Shown piece after piece: positions 54,066 to 62,723 of a DNA stretch of 64,000 bases (position 1 is the stretch's first letter; each line of letters opens with the position of its first letter). The stretch spans positions 567,095 to 631,094 of the forward strand of contig NZ_DLNQ01000005.1 of NCBI RefSeq assembly GCF_002479495.1, given 5' to 3'. The stretch comes from Brevundimonas sp. UBA7506 (GTDB lineage Bacteria > Pseudomonadota > Alphaproteobacteria > Caulobacterales > Caulobacteraceae). The notes under the pieces were generated by a model that was not told the origin of the DNA, ran no database searches, and saw only the letters and a list, made by a program, of their open reading frames with translations. Both the position numbers and the translations under genes were made by a program.

Positions 54066-54992
54066 TCAGCCTAGCGCAACCGGACGCGCTTCGTCCTGCG
54101 GCGCTTGCGCCAGCAGCGATCGGCAGGCCTCGGCATAGGGCGCCATGATCACCGTGTTCAGGAAGCCCTGCAGCCACGACAGGGGTACGAAGGCCGCCAG
54201 GGCCCAGGGGATCAGCACACCCCAGTCGACCGTCGGCGGCGCGCCCTGCTCCAGCATGGCGGCCAGGCTGAAGACATTGATCCCGGCCAGCAGGAACAGG
54301 ACCACGGCGACGATCACAAGCAGGGCCAATTCGATGGCGAGCACGACGACAACGATAGCCAGGCTCAGCCCCAGCAACCGCAGCACCTGCCCCTTCGACA
54401 GCTTCCAGCCCTGAACAAAGGCAAAGTCGCCCAGAGCCACGCTGGCCGGCATGATCAGACAGGCCCGCAGGATGACGCCCCAGACCGCCAGCCCGGCCGC
54501 AACCGCAACCAGCAGCCCCACGGCGACCGCCGCCGCCTCCGACACGAACCACAGCCCGGCCCCGACGGCGAAGGCGATCAGGGCGATCACGATGGCGGCG
54601 GCGTAGAAGCCGATGATCATGGCCAGGCCGACCACGGCGACCCGCACCTCGTCCATGCCGATCTTGAGGCCGGCGAAACGATCTGCACGCTCGGGGAACA
54701 GCACGGTCCGGAAGATGGCGGCGGTCACCACCACCCAGATCAGCATTTGCAGAATATTCGCCAGCCCCGACAGGGCCTGGAACTGCACCATCTGCTCTAC
54801 AAAAGCGGCGGAGGGCTCTTCCGACGCCATGTCCGTCAGGGCCATGGCGCCGAACAGGCGCAGCATCAGCGCGCCCATCAGCAGCGACGGCGCCACCGAC
54901 GCCACGCCCCACATCCAGACCCGCAAGGGGCGCCGTCGCGTCAGCCTGAAACCGGAGGCCAGGGCCTCGCCAATGGAAAACGCCGTGGTCAT
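54066..54992 (-). CDS. Six-pass membrane protein, paralogue B
   Basis: 308 residues with about six membrane segments (ANILQMLIWVVVTAAIFRTV, IIGFYAAAIVIALIAFAVG, LALLVIVAVVLFLLAGI). It is first of the tandem pair, 21 bases before the second gene, so they share a transcript. Common features are the GFRLTRR start, a conserved basic-acidic loop after the third segment, and IM.APY.A near the C-terminus. Probably both work as a heteromeric pair, which is inference. Confidence 0.8.
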   Translation of the reverse strand: MTTAFSIGEALASGFRLTRRRPLRVWMWGVASVAPSLLMGALMLRLFGAMALTDMASEEPSAAFVEQMVQFQALSGLANILQMLIWVVVTAAIFRTVLFPERADRFAGLKIGMDEVRVAVVGLAMIIGFYAAAIVIALIAFAVGAGLWFVSEAAAVAVGLLVAVAAGLAVWGVILRACLIMPASVALGDFAFVQGWKLSKGQVLRLLGLSLAIVVVVLAIELALLVIVAVVLFLLAGINVFSLAAMLEQGAPPTVDWGVLIPWALAAFVPLSWLQGFLNTVIMAPYAEACRSLLAQAPQDEARPVALG

Positions 54993-55096
54993 TGTGGGCT
55001 CCTCTTAAGCTTCGTCATACGCCAGACAGCGCCCGCTTCGCCACCCCGCCGCAATGACAGGCTGACGGAAGGCTCGCAGACCGCTAGAAGGCCGCC

Positions 55097-56491
55097 ATGT
55101 CGAACGCAGCTTCCACTCCCAAACTCGTCCACGTCATCGGCGGCGGCCTCGCCGGCTCCGAAGCCGCCTGGCAGATCGCCCAGGCAGGTGTGCCCGTCAT
55201 CCTGCATGAAATGCGCGGCGTGCCGGGCATCAAGACCGACGCCCACCAGACAGACGGTCTGGCCGAGCTGGTCTGCTCCAACTCCTTCCGTTCGGACGAC
55301 TGGGAGTACAACGCCGTCGGCCTGCTGCACGCCGAGATGCGGGCGCTGGACTCCATCATCATGGAATGCGGCGACGCCCATCAGGTCCCGGCGGGCGGCG
55401 CCCTGGCCGTCGATCGCGACGGGTTCTCCCAGGCCGTGACGGCCAAACTGGAAGCCCACCCGCTGGTGACCATCGTGCGCGAGGAAATCGCCGGCCTGCC
55501 GCCGGAGGACTGGGACAATGTCATCGTCGCCACCGGCCCGCTGACCTCGCCCGCACTGGCCGACGCCATCCTGAAGATGACGGGCGAGGAAAGCCTCAGC
55601 TTCTTTGACGCCATCGCCCCGATCATCCACGCCGACAGCATCGACTTCGACATCGCCTGGCGTCAGTCGCGCTACGACAAGGAAGGCCCGGGCGGCGACG
55701 CCGCCGCCTACGTCAACTGCCCGATGGACAAGGAGCAGTACGACGCCTTCATCGACGCCCTGCTGGGCGGTCCCAAGGCCGAGTTCAAGGACTGGGAAAA
55801 CGTCCCCTACTTCGACGGCTGCCTGCCGATCGAGGTCATGGCTGAGCGCGGCCGCGAGACCCTGCGCCACGGCCCGATGAAACCGGTCGGCCTGACCAAT
55901 CCGCGCAACCCGACGGTCAAGGCCCACGCCATCGTCCAGCTGCGTCAGGACAATGCGCTGGGCACCCTGTTCAACATGGTCGGCTTCCAGACCAAGCTGA
56001 AGCACGGCGCGCAGGCCGAGACCTTCCGCATGATCCCGGGGCTGCAGAACGCCCAATTCGCGCGCCTCGGCGGCCTGCACCGCAACACCTACCTCAACAG
56101 CCCGCAACTTCTGGACAAGCAACTGCGCATGAAGGCCATGCCGCGCCTGCGCTTCGCCGGTCAGGTGACGGGGGTCGAGGGCTATGTCGAAAGCGCCGCC
56201 ATGGGCCTGCTGACCGGTCGTCTGGCCGCCGCGCAAGCTCTCGGCCGCGACCTGTCGGCCCCGCCGCCGGAAACCGCCATGGGCGCCCTGGTCGAGCACA
56301 TCACCGGCGGCCATCTGGAAGGCTCCAAGTTCCAGCCGATGAACATCAACTACGGCCTGCTGCCCCCGCTGGAAGCGCCCAAGGTCGACGACGACGGCAA
56401 GCGCATCCATCCCAAGGAACGCGGCCGCGCCAAGAAGCGTCTGCAGAGCATCCGCGCCATGGAGGCCCTGAAGGCCTGGCGCGACGCCTAA
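55097..56491 (+). CDS. trmFO: Methylenetetrahydrofolate-tRNA-(uracil-5-)-methyltransferase TrmFO
   Basis: 464 residues. Makes 5-methyluridine at position 54 of tRNA using methylenetetrahydrofolate and FADH2. The FAD motif [13 protein letters not shown] opens the protein, followed by EMRG...[34 protein letters not shown] and [19 protein letters not shown]. The catalytic cysteine is expected in this family. The presence of trmFO suggests that the RumA-like enzyme at 23303 has another target. Confidence 0.96.
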   Translation: MSNAASTPKLVHVIGGGLAGSEAAWQIAQAGVPVILHEMRGVPGIKTDAHQTDGLAELVCSNSFRSDDWEYNAVGLLHAEMRALDSIIMECGDAHQVPAGGALAVDRDGFSQAVTAKLEAHPLVTIVREEIAGLPPEDWDNVIVATGPLTSPALADAILKMTGEESLSFFDAIAPIIHADSIDFDIAWRQSRYDKEGPGGDAAAYVNCPMDKEQYDAFIDALLGGPKAEFKDWENVPYFDGCLPIEVMAERGRETLRHGPMKPVGLTNPRNPTVKAHAIVQLRQDNALGTLFNMVGFQTKLKHGAQAETFRMIPGLQNAQFARLGGLHRNTYLNSPQLLDKQLRMKAMPRLRFAGQVTGVEGYVESAAMGLLTGRLAAAQALGRDLSAPPPETAMGALVEHITGGHLEGSKFQPMNINYGLLPPLEAPKVDDDGKRIHPKERGRAKKRLQSIRAMEALKAWRDA

Positions 56492-56505
56492 ACCAAACGG
56501 CCGGG

Positions 56506-57711
56506 TCAGCTTAGCTTGGGCAGACCCGGCCGGAACTGCAACGTCATCAGACCCAGCCCCACCACGCCGACGCCCATCAGGACCCAGGCTCCCGTCAGGT
56601 CGGCCATATGGTCGCGCAGCAGGCCGGCGGCCAGCGGAGACAGGCTGGCGATGATGTAGCCGCCGCCCTGCACGAAGGCGAGCAGGTCGCCGGATCGGGC
56701 CGGGTCGTCGATCTGATCCATAGCCAGGATCAGGGTCAGGGGGAAGATGGCCCCGATGCCCAGCCCCATGACCACCACGACCGGAACCGCCAGGGTCACC
56801 GGCGCGACGACCAGCCCGGCCAGACCGATCAGGGCCAGGACCAGCGCCGTCAGGATCGGCCCACGCCGGTCAGGGAAGCGAGCGATCACCAGCGAGACGA
56901 TGACGCCCGCCGCCACCTCGGCCCCGGTCATGCCGCTGAGCAGATAGCCCGCCGTCGCTCTCGCCTGCCCCAGGTCGACATAGAAGGGCGGCAGCCAGGC
57001 CAACACCAGGGTGTACGCCGATGTCCCCAGCCCCATGATCAGGATCAGGCACCACGCCCGGCCCTGCTTCCAGAAGGGGATCTCGGGGTGCGTCACCTCG
57101 ACCACGGCTGACCGGTCCGGTTCCTCGGCCGCCGGATCACGCGCGGCCATCAGCCAGACGACCGCCGCGACAAAGGCCGGCGCGCTCCACAGCGCCAGGG
57201 TCCAGGCCCAGCCGACCGCCTCGGCCAAACCCGCCGCCGTGGCAGCCGCAATGGCCGCCCCGCCCATGATCCCGGTCGTGTAGACGGCCATCACCGTGCC
57301 GAACCGTGTCGGAAAGGCCCGCTTGATCACGACCGGCGCCAGGGCCTGGATCAGGGCCACGCCCACGCCGACGACCGCCGCGCTGGCGATCAGGCCCGCC
57401 GAGTCGCTCAGCGCCGCCCGCGCCAGACAGGCCCCGCCGATCAGCAGTGCGCCCAGCAGGATGCCGCGCCGCTCGCCCAGCCGCCGACGCAGCGGCCGGA
57501 TCGACAGGGCCCCGAGACCAATCATCGCCACCGGCAGGGTCGTCAGCAAGCTGGCGGCGGTGGAATCCATCCCCGTCGCCCCCTCGATCAGGTCCAGCAG
57601 AGGCCCGACCGCCGCCATCGCCGGACGCAGGTTCAGCGCCAGGGAGAAGATGGCCGCCAGCAGCAGCAAGGACGCGCCGCGCGCCGGTTCGGCTTCGGAC
57701 CGTGCGGTCAT
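56506..57711 (-). CDS. MFS transporter of the CynX/NimT type
   Basis: 401 residues from the ATG at 57711, preceded by GTGGAG at good spacing; a GTG at 57726 is possible but lacks a site. Twelve membrane segments are evident, with the first-half loop IRPLRRRLGERRGIL and a second-half FPDRRGPIL loop. The N-terminal LALNLRPAMAAVGPLLD is typical of CynX/NimT-like members, which export or import small anions or drugs. It is divergent from marR with a strong operator between, so it is the probable regulated target. Confidence 0.9.
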   Translation of the reverse strand: MTARSEAEPARGASLLLLAAIFSLALNLRPAMAAVGPLLDLIEGATGMDSTAASLLTTLPVAMIGLGALSIRPLRRRLGERRGILLGALLIGGACLARAALSDSAGLIASAAVVGVGVALIQALAPVVIKRAFPTRFGTVMAVYTTGIMGGAAIAAATAAGLAEAVGWAWTLALWSAPAFVAAVVWLMAARDPAAEEPDRSAVVEVTHPEIPFWKQGRAWCLILIMGLGTSAYTLVLAWLPPFYVDLGQARATAGYLLSGMTGAEVAAGVIVSLVIARFPDRRGPILTALVLALIGLAGLVVAPVTLAVPVVVVMGLGIGAIFPLTLILAMDQIDDPARSGDLLAFVQGGGYIIASLSPLAAGLLRDHMADLTGAWVLMGVGVVGLGLMTLQFRPGLPKLS

Positions 57712-57757
57712 GAGAGGGGACTCCACTGGAATTTCGCGCTAGTCTCTCGACCTCAAG

Positions 57758-57775
57758 TATCTCGATGTCAAGATA
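57758..57775. promoter_or_regulatory. MarR-type operator between the MFS gene and marR
   Basis: TATCTCGA-TG-TCAAGATA, a palindrome with one mismatch pair, ending four bases before the marR ATG. A second degraded copy (TCTCGA-CC-TCAAG) lies just upstream at 57745-57757, so the two units also form direct repeats. Confidence 0.75.
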
Positions 57776-57779
57776 ACCC

Positions 57780-58271
57780 ATGCCCGACAGAGCCTCTCGC
57801 GCCGCCGCCCAATGGGCCGTCCAGCGCCCCGACATGGATATGCTGCCGATGGAGGCGCTGGGCCGCCTGCATGAGGCCTCCATCCTGGTGGCACGCGAGC
57901 GCCAGGCGCCGCTTTACGCCCGTTACGGCCTGCAACAGGGCGAGTTCGACGCCCTGGCGACCCTGCGCCGCTCGGGCGCGCCTGAGGGCCTGACGCCGAC
58001 CGCCCTGTTCGAGGCGGCGATGATGTCGTCCGGCGGCATGACGGCCCGCATCGACCGACTGGAGAAGGCCGGACTGGTCGAGCGCCGCCCCCACCCCACC
58101 GACCGCCGCGCCACCCTGGTGCGCCTGACCGACAAGGGCTTCGACCTGATCGAAACCATCATGCCCGAACACGAAGAAGCGGCGCGAGATATCCTCGCGC
58201 CGCTGTCGCTCGACGAGCAGAAGACCCTGAACGGCTTGCTGGCGCGCCTGATCGGCGGACTCTGCGACTAG
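57780..58271 (+). CDS. MarR-family transcriptional regulator
   Basis: 163 residues with the winged-helix core: LTPTALFEAAMMSSGGMTARIDRLEKAG is the helix-turn-helix, followed by LVERRPHPTDRRATLVRLTDKG, the wing with conserved DRR. It starts within the palindromic operator region and is divergent from the MFS transporter. This gives a simple model: it represses both itself and the transporter, with release by a ligand. The ligand cannot be predicted. Confidence 0.93.
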   Translation: MPDRASRAAAQWAVQRPDMDMLPMEALGRLHEASILVARERQAPLYARYGLQQGEFDALATLRRSGAPEGLTPTALFEAAMMSSGGMTARIDRLEKAGLVERRPHPTDRRATLVRLTDKGFDLIETIMPEHEEAARDILAPLSLDEQKTLNGLLARLIGGLCD

Positions 58272-58894
58272 ACCCGGCCACGCAGCACCGCCCACAACAG
58301 GCGCAGCCGCTTCATCGGTTCCGGGTGATCGAATCCCGCCAGCGCGGCGTGGGCGGTCGCGGGAAAGGCGGCCGCGGGCAGATGTCTCAGCGCCCTGTTG
58401 GCGGCGGAGCGCAGCGCCCTCGCCTCGTCGGCTCGTCCCGTCTGCGAGAACGCCCACAGACGCCCGGCCTCAGCCACGGCCGCCTCATGCCCCTCGCCCG
58501 CCAGCATATGCGCGGCCACCTGCATGGGGCCGACATAGAAGGCGTCCAGGTCGTGCGGCTCGCCATGCACCCGGCCGATGTGGGCCTCGATCAGGGCGTC
58601 GAACGGCGCGCGGCCCAGCCCGTGGCGAGCAACCGCAGCGGTCAGGGCCTCCAGCACCGGATGGCCGACGCGCGGGGTATTGGAAAAGACGCCCTCCATC
58701 TGCTCGGCCCACCATGTGTAGCGCATCTCTGCCAGCATGGGCTGGGTGACGCGGGTGGGAATGGCCAGCAGCTCCGCCTCAAGGGCGTAGAGGGCGATCA
58801 GGTCCGCGCGCGCCTGAACATCCGCCACGAACCGGCTGGACAGCCAGCGGTCGGGGTCGGCGGCGCGGACCTGGGAGTCGAGATCAACAGTCAT
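58268..58894 (-). CDS. Short squalene/phytoene-synthase-family protein
   Basis: 208 residues. The part with LIALYALEAELLAIP, EMRYTWWAEQMEGVF and GHPVLEALTAAVARHGL matches the squalene/phytoene synthase fold in the NDUFAF6-like group. Real synthases are about 280 or more residues and have two DxxxD motifs; these are not seen here. So it is probably not a terpenoid synthase; NDUFAF6-like members help assemble complex I in mitochondria. Its stop overlaps the marR stop by four bases. Confidence 0.75.
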   Translation of the reverse strand: MTVDLDSQVRAADPDRWLSSRFVADVQARADLIALYALEAELLAIPTRVTQPMLAEMRYTWWAEQMEGVFSNTPRVGHPVLEALTAAVARHGLGRAPFDALIEAHIGRVHGEPHDLDAFYVGPMQVAAHMLAGEGHEAAVAEAGRLWAFSQTGRADEARALRSAANRALRHLPAAAFPATAHAALAGFDHPEPMKRLRLLWAVLRGRV

Positions 58895-58934
58895 TCCGCA
58901 AGGCCATCGGCCATTGCGGCGGACGGTGCAAGCC

Positions 58935-59555
58935 TCAGCCGAACAGGGTCTGATACATCGCCATCGAGGTCAGCATCGGCAGCGACAGCAGCAGGTTGGT
59001 GCGGCTGCCCAGCATGGCGATGCGCGCGGCCTTGGCCTTCTTGTCGTCGTCCACGGCGACGATGCCCAGGGCCCGCTTCTGGTTCGGCCAGATCACGCCC
59101 CAGACGTTCAGGAACATGATGATGGCCAGCCAGACGCCGATCCCCATCAGGGTGAACTGCTGGTCGCCCGCGTTCAGGCCGCCGGCCAAGCCGAAGGTCA
59201 GCACCTCATGGGCGTAGACGTGGCCACGCGTGAACAGGACGGCGATCCCCGCCAGCACCGTCACCAGCGCCGACCAGCGGAACCAGAACAGGGCCTCGGG
59301 GGCGATGTGTTTGCTGACGGCGGGCTTCAGCTCGGCCGGGATCGCGGGCATGACCCGGATCTGCACGAAGTTGAAGTAGTAGAGCAGGCCGATCCACAGG
59401 ATGCCGGCCACGACGTGCACCCAGCGGAAGGCCGCCTGGGCGAAGCCGAGATCGAAACCGCCCGGCGCGATGCGGCCGAAGGCGAAGATCATGACCCCCG
59501 CCAGCAGGATGCTGAGCAGGAAAGTCGTTCTGAAATTGGAAAGCAGTTTGGCCAT
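58935..59555 (-). CDS. PuuD-like membrane protein
   Basis: 206 residues with about five membrane segments (LLSILLAGVMIFAFG, WVHVVAGILWIGLLYYFNFV, TLMGIGVWLAIIMFLNVWGVIW). The block VHVVAGILWIGLLYYFNFVQ and the WPNQKRALGI loop are typical of the urate hydroxylase PuuD membrane domain. The cytochrome c domain of full PuuD is absent, so the protein may have a different redox role. No other purine catabolism gene is near. Confidence 0.8.
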   Translation of the reverse strand: MAKLLSNFRTTFLLSILLAGVMIFAFGRIAPGGFDLGFAQAAFRWVHVVAGILWIGLLYYFNFVQIRVMPAIPAELKPAVSKHIAPEALFWFRWSALVTVLAGIAVLFTRGHVYAHEVLTFGLAGGLNAGDQQFTLMGIGVWLAIIMFLNVWGVIWPNQKRALGIVAVDDDKKAKAARIAMLGSRTNLLLSLPMLTSMAMYQTLFG

Positions 59556-59594
59556 GCGCCCCTCCCCGGGTCGGAATCAGGAAGCGTGACCTTA

Positions 59595-59625
59595 CTCCTC
59601 CCTCCCCGTCCGGGGGAAGGAGGAG
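59595..59625. repeat. Inverted repeat between secF and the PuuD-like gene
   Basis: CTCCTCCCTCCCC and GGGGAAGGAGGAG pair along 13 bases (one mismatch or wobble) around GTCCG. It lies just after the secF stop and may end the sec transcript. A similar pyrimidine-rich start is seen in REP-like elements. Confidence 0.5.
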
Positions 59626-59647
59626 CCTTTTCAGGTAGAAGCCGACC

Positions 59648-60619
59648 TTAGGGGCGGCTGGCCATGCCGAACTTGACCGGCTTGGCGTCCTCGTCGATGG
59701 AGCCGCCGCGCTTGACGCCCCACAGCAGGATGATCGGCGCGCCGACATAGATCGACGAATAGGTGCCGATGACGATGCCGACCATCAGCACGATGGAGAA
59801 GCCGAACAGGGCCTCGCCGCCATACAGAGCCAGGACCGCCAGAACGCCGACGGCGGTGACGCCGGTGATGATGGTCCGGGACAGGGTCTCGTTCAGCGAG
59901 AGGTCGATCACCTCGCGCAGAGGCATGGTCTTGTACTTGCGCAGGTTTTCGCGAAGACGGTCGAACACCACGACGGTGTCGTTCATCGAATAGCCGATGA
60001 CGGTCAGAATGGCCGCCACGGTGTTCAGGCTGAACTCGAACCGGAACAGGACGATCAGGCCGAAGGTCAGGATCAGGTCGTGCACCAGGCCGGCCACGGC
60101 GCCGAAGCCGAACTGCGGCTCGAACCGGAACCAGATGTAGATAAACATCAGCACGATGGCTGCGCCCAGGGCCAGAAGGCCGCTGGTGAACAGCTCGCCC
60201 GAGACCTTGGAGCCGACGACGCTGACGCCCGAGTACTTCACCTCGCCGACCGCTTCGTCGATCGCCTTCTCGACCCGAGCGACGACGGCGCTCTGGCCTT
60301 CGTCCTCGGGGATCTGGAAGCGGACGATGGCGCTGGCGGCGCTGTCGATGCCCTGGACCTGGACGTCGCCAAGACCGAGTTCGCTGACGGCGCCGCGAAC
60401 CTTGTCCAGTTCAAGCGTCTGACCGGCGGGCTTGGACACTTCCATCGAGGCGCCGCCCCGGAAGTCGATGCCCAGGTTCAGACCCGGATAGAAACAGCCG
60501 ACGATCGCGGCCACGCAAAGGATCACCGAGATCACGCCCGCGATGGGCGCATATTTGACGAACCGGAAGTTCGTCTTCTGCGGAAGCAGTTTGATGAGGG
60601 GCCATCCACGCATCGCCAT
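59648..60619 (-). CDS. secF: Protein translocase subunit SecF
   Basis: 323 residues, six membrane segments and a small periplasmic domain. Motifs are GIDFRGGASMEV, VIGYSMNDTVVVFDRLREN, and LSLNETLSRTIITGVTA. The ATG at 60619 overlaps the secD stop (TGATG), which fixes the start (MAMRGWPLIKLLP). SecDF uses the proton gradient to help pull proteins through SecYEG. Confidence 0.97.
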   Translation of the reverse strand: MAMRGWPLIKLLPQKTNFRFVKYAPIAGVISVILCVAAIVGCFYPGLNLGIDFRGGASMEVSKPAGQTLELDKVRGAVSELGLGDVQVQGIDSAASAIVRFQIPEDEGQSAVVARVEKAIDEAVGEVKYSGVSVVGSKVSGELFTSGLLALGAAIVLMFIYIWFRFEPQFGFGAVAGLVHDLILTFGLIVLFRFEFSLNTVAAILTVIGYSMNDTVVVFDRLRENLRKYKTMPLREVIDLSLNETLSRTIITGVTAVGVLAVLALYGGEALFGFSIVLMVGIVIGTYSSIYVGAPIILLWGVKRGGSIDEDAKPVKFGMASRP

Positions 60620-62217
60620 CACTCCGCGATCGGCAGTTTCTTGGGCTTGGCGATCTTGAGCCAATACCCGAGCAGCACCTGGGCGACCATCACCGAGGAG
60701 AACATGGAGGTGAAGACGCCGATGGTCAGCGTCCAGGCGAAGCCGCGCACGGGCCCCGCGCCGAACATGAACATGATCAGCGCCGCCACAAGGGTGGTCA
60801 GGTTGGCGTCGACGATCGTGCCCATGGCCTTGTTGAAGCCGGCGTCCATCGAGGCGATGACCGAACGACCGGCCCGCGCTTCGTCACGCATCCGCTCGTA
60901 GATCAGCACGTTGGCGTCCACGGCCACGGCGAAGGTCAGCACCAGACCGGCGATGCCCGGCAGGGTCAGGGTCGCGCCGAACAGCGACATGGCCGCGATG
61001 ATCAGGATGCCGTTGAGGATCAGTCCCAGCACCGACACGCCGCCGAACAGGAAGCCGTAGGCGCCGATCATGAAGACGCAGATCAGGATGAAGCCGATGA
61101 TGGTCGAAACCATGCCGGCCTGCACGGCGTCAGCGCCCAGTTCGGCGGTGACGACGCGACGTTCCTCGACCTTCAGCGGCGCCGGCAGGGCGCCCCCGTT
61201 CAGCAGGTTCACCAGTTCGGCGGCCGACTGGATCGAGAAGCTTCCGGTGATCTGGCCCGTGCCGCCGGTGATGGCGCCCTGAATCGTCGGGGCCGAAATC
61301 ACCTTGCCGTCCAGGATGATGGCGAAGGGTTTGCCGATGTTCTGGGCGGTGGCTTCGCCGAAGCGGCGCGCGCCCTGCCCGTCAAAGCGGAAATCGATGG
61401 CCGGGCGGCCGTTCTGATCCGAACCGACGCCGGCGCGGGTCAGGTTTTCACCCGACACCAGAATGCGTTTCTTGACCAGATAGGGCGTGCCCTGATCGTC
61501 GGTCAGCAGTTCGGCGTCCGGCGGCACGCGGCCGGCCATGGCGTCCTGCAGGCCATTGGTCGAGGTGTCGACCATCTGGAACGTCAGTTGGGCCGTCCGG
61601 CCGACCAGACGCTCCAGCTCGGCAGGGTCGCTCTGGCCCGGCGCCTGGACCACTATGCGGTCAGCGCCCTGACGGGTGATGGCGATTTCCTTGGTGCCCG
61701 AGCTGTCCAGACGACGGCGCACGACCTCGATGGACTGATCCACCGCCGACGCGCCCATACCGTTCAGCGTGGCGTCGGTGAAGGCGAAGCGAATACGGTT
61801 GCCGCTGAGACGCGTGGCCGTGCGGTCCGGCTGGCCGGTCGCGGCCACGCCCGTCTGCGCCAGGTTACGCAATTCGGTGAAGGCCGTGTCGAACTGGCCG
61901 GGGTCGGTGATCGTGACCACGACGCCGCCAGCTTCGCGCTGCATGGCGCCGATGTTGATCTGCTGTTCGCGCAGGGCGACCCGCACGTCTTCCATCAGAT
62001 TGGTGACGCGCTTGTTACGCATCTCCGGAACGTCGACCTCGAGCAGGAGGTAGGAGCCCCCCTGGAGGTCGAGGCCCAGGTTCAGGCCGTTCTTGGGCAG
62101 CCAGCCGGGCAGCGCGTCGCGCTGCGCCTGGCTGAGCACGCTCGGGAAGGCCAGCAGCAGCCCGACAACGAGCGACAGCACGACCAGGGTGACTTTCCAG
62201 CGCGCTAGCTGAATCAT
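60619..62217 (-). CDS. secD: Protein translocase subunit SecD
   Basis: 532 residues, six membrane segments and a large periplasmic P1 domain. Motifs include LNLGLDLQGGSYLLLEVD, the P1 repeat region, FTVTFGRTGQITGS-type GGTGQITGSFS, and DANVLIYERMRDE in the last domain. It lies between yajC and secF in the common yajC-secD-secF order. The intergenic distance to yajC is 43 bases. Confidence 0.97.
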   Translation of the reverse strand: MIQLARWKVTLVVLSLVVGLLLAFPSVLSQAQRDALPGWLPKNGLNLGLDLQGGSYLLLEVDVPEMRNKRVTNLMEDVRVALREQQINIGAMQREAGGVVVTITDPGQFDTAFTELRNLAQTGVAATGQPDRTATRLSGNRIRFAFTDATLNGMGASAVDQSIEVVRRRLDSSGTKEIAITRQGADRIVVQAPGQSDPAELERLVGRTAQLTFQMVDTSTNGLQDAMAGRVPPDAELLTDDQGTPYLVKKRILVSGENLTRAGVGSDQNGRPAIDFRFDGQGARRFGEATAQNIGKPFAIILDGKVISAPTIQGAITGGTGQITGSFSIQSAAELVNLLNGGALPAPLKVEERRVVTAELGADAVQAGMVSTIIGFILICVFMIGAYGFLFGGVSVLGLILNGILIIAAMSLFGATLTLPGIAGLVLTFAVAVDANVLIYERMRDEARAGRSVIASMDAGFNKAMGTIVDANLTTLVAALIMFMFGAGPVRGFAWTLTIGVFTSMFSSVMVAQVLLGYWLKIAKPKKLPIAE

Positions 62218-62260
62218 GTCAGGGCTCTATTTCGGGCGGGCGTCAGCGGCGAGAAGCCGC

Positions 62261-62575
62261 TCAGCCCTTGTCGTTGGCGGCGATGGCGGTGCGGTTGCGC
62301 ACCTCGGCGATCATCGCCTTGACCACGCGGACGTTCACGCCCTGCGAGATCTCGACCATGGCCTCGGCGTCTTCAACGCGGGTCACCTTGCCGACCATGC
62401 CGTTCGACAGGACGACCTCGTCGCCGCGCTTGACGCCGGCGATCAGGGCCTGGTGAGCCTTCATCCGCTTTTGCTGCGGGCGGATCATCAAGAAGTAGAA
62501 CAGGATGAAGATCGCGACGATCGGCGCGATCTGCACCACGATGGCCATCAGGCCGCCTTCGGAACCAGTAGGCAT
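62261..62575 (-). CDS. yajC: Sec-associated protein YajC
   Basis: 104 residues starting MPTGSEGGLMAIVVQIAPI, with GGGGAG six bases upstream. One membrane segment (VVQIAPIVAIFILFYFLMI) is followed by RPQQKRMKAHQALIAGVKRGDEV, the classic YajC signature. It joins SecDF in the translocase. The start used is shorter than another in-frame start upstream that lacks support. Confidence 0.95.
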   Translation of the reverse strand: MPTGSEGGLMAIVVQIAPIVAIFILFYFLMIRPQQKRMKAHQALIAGVKRGDEVVLSNGMVGKVTRVEDAEAMVEISQGVNVRVVKAMIAEVRNRTAIAANDKG

Positions 62576-62723
62576 GGAAACTCCCCGAACCGGGCCGACC
62601 TTGAACGGGGGCCCCATAAGAAATTGAGGCGCGGAACCTAGGGTGAGCCGTGCCGATTTGCAACGCGGCCTAATGCCGAGGCGTCACAGGCGATGCCGCC
62701 CGGACACGCCGGGCGGATCATGT

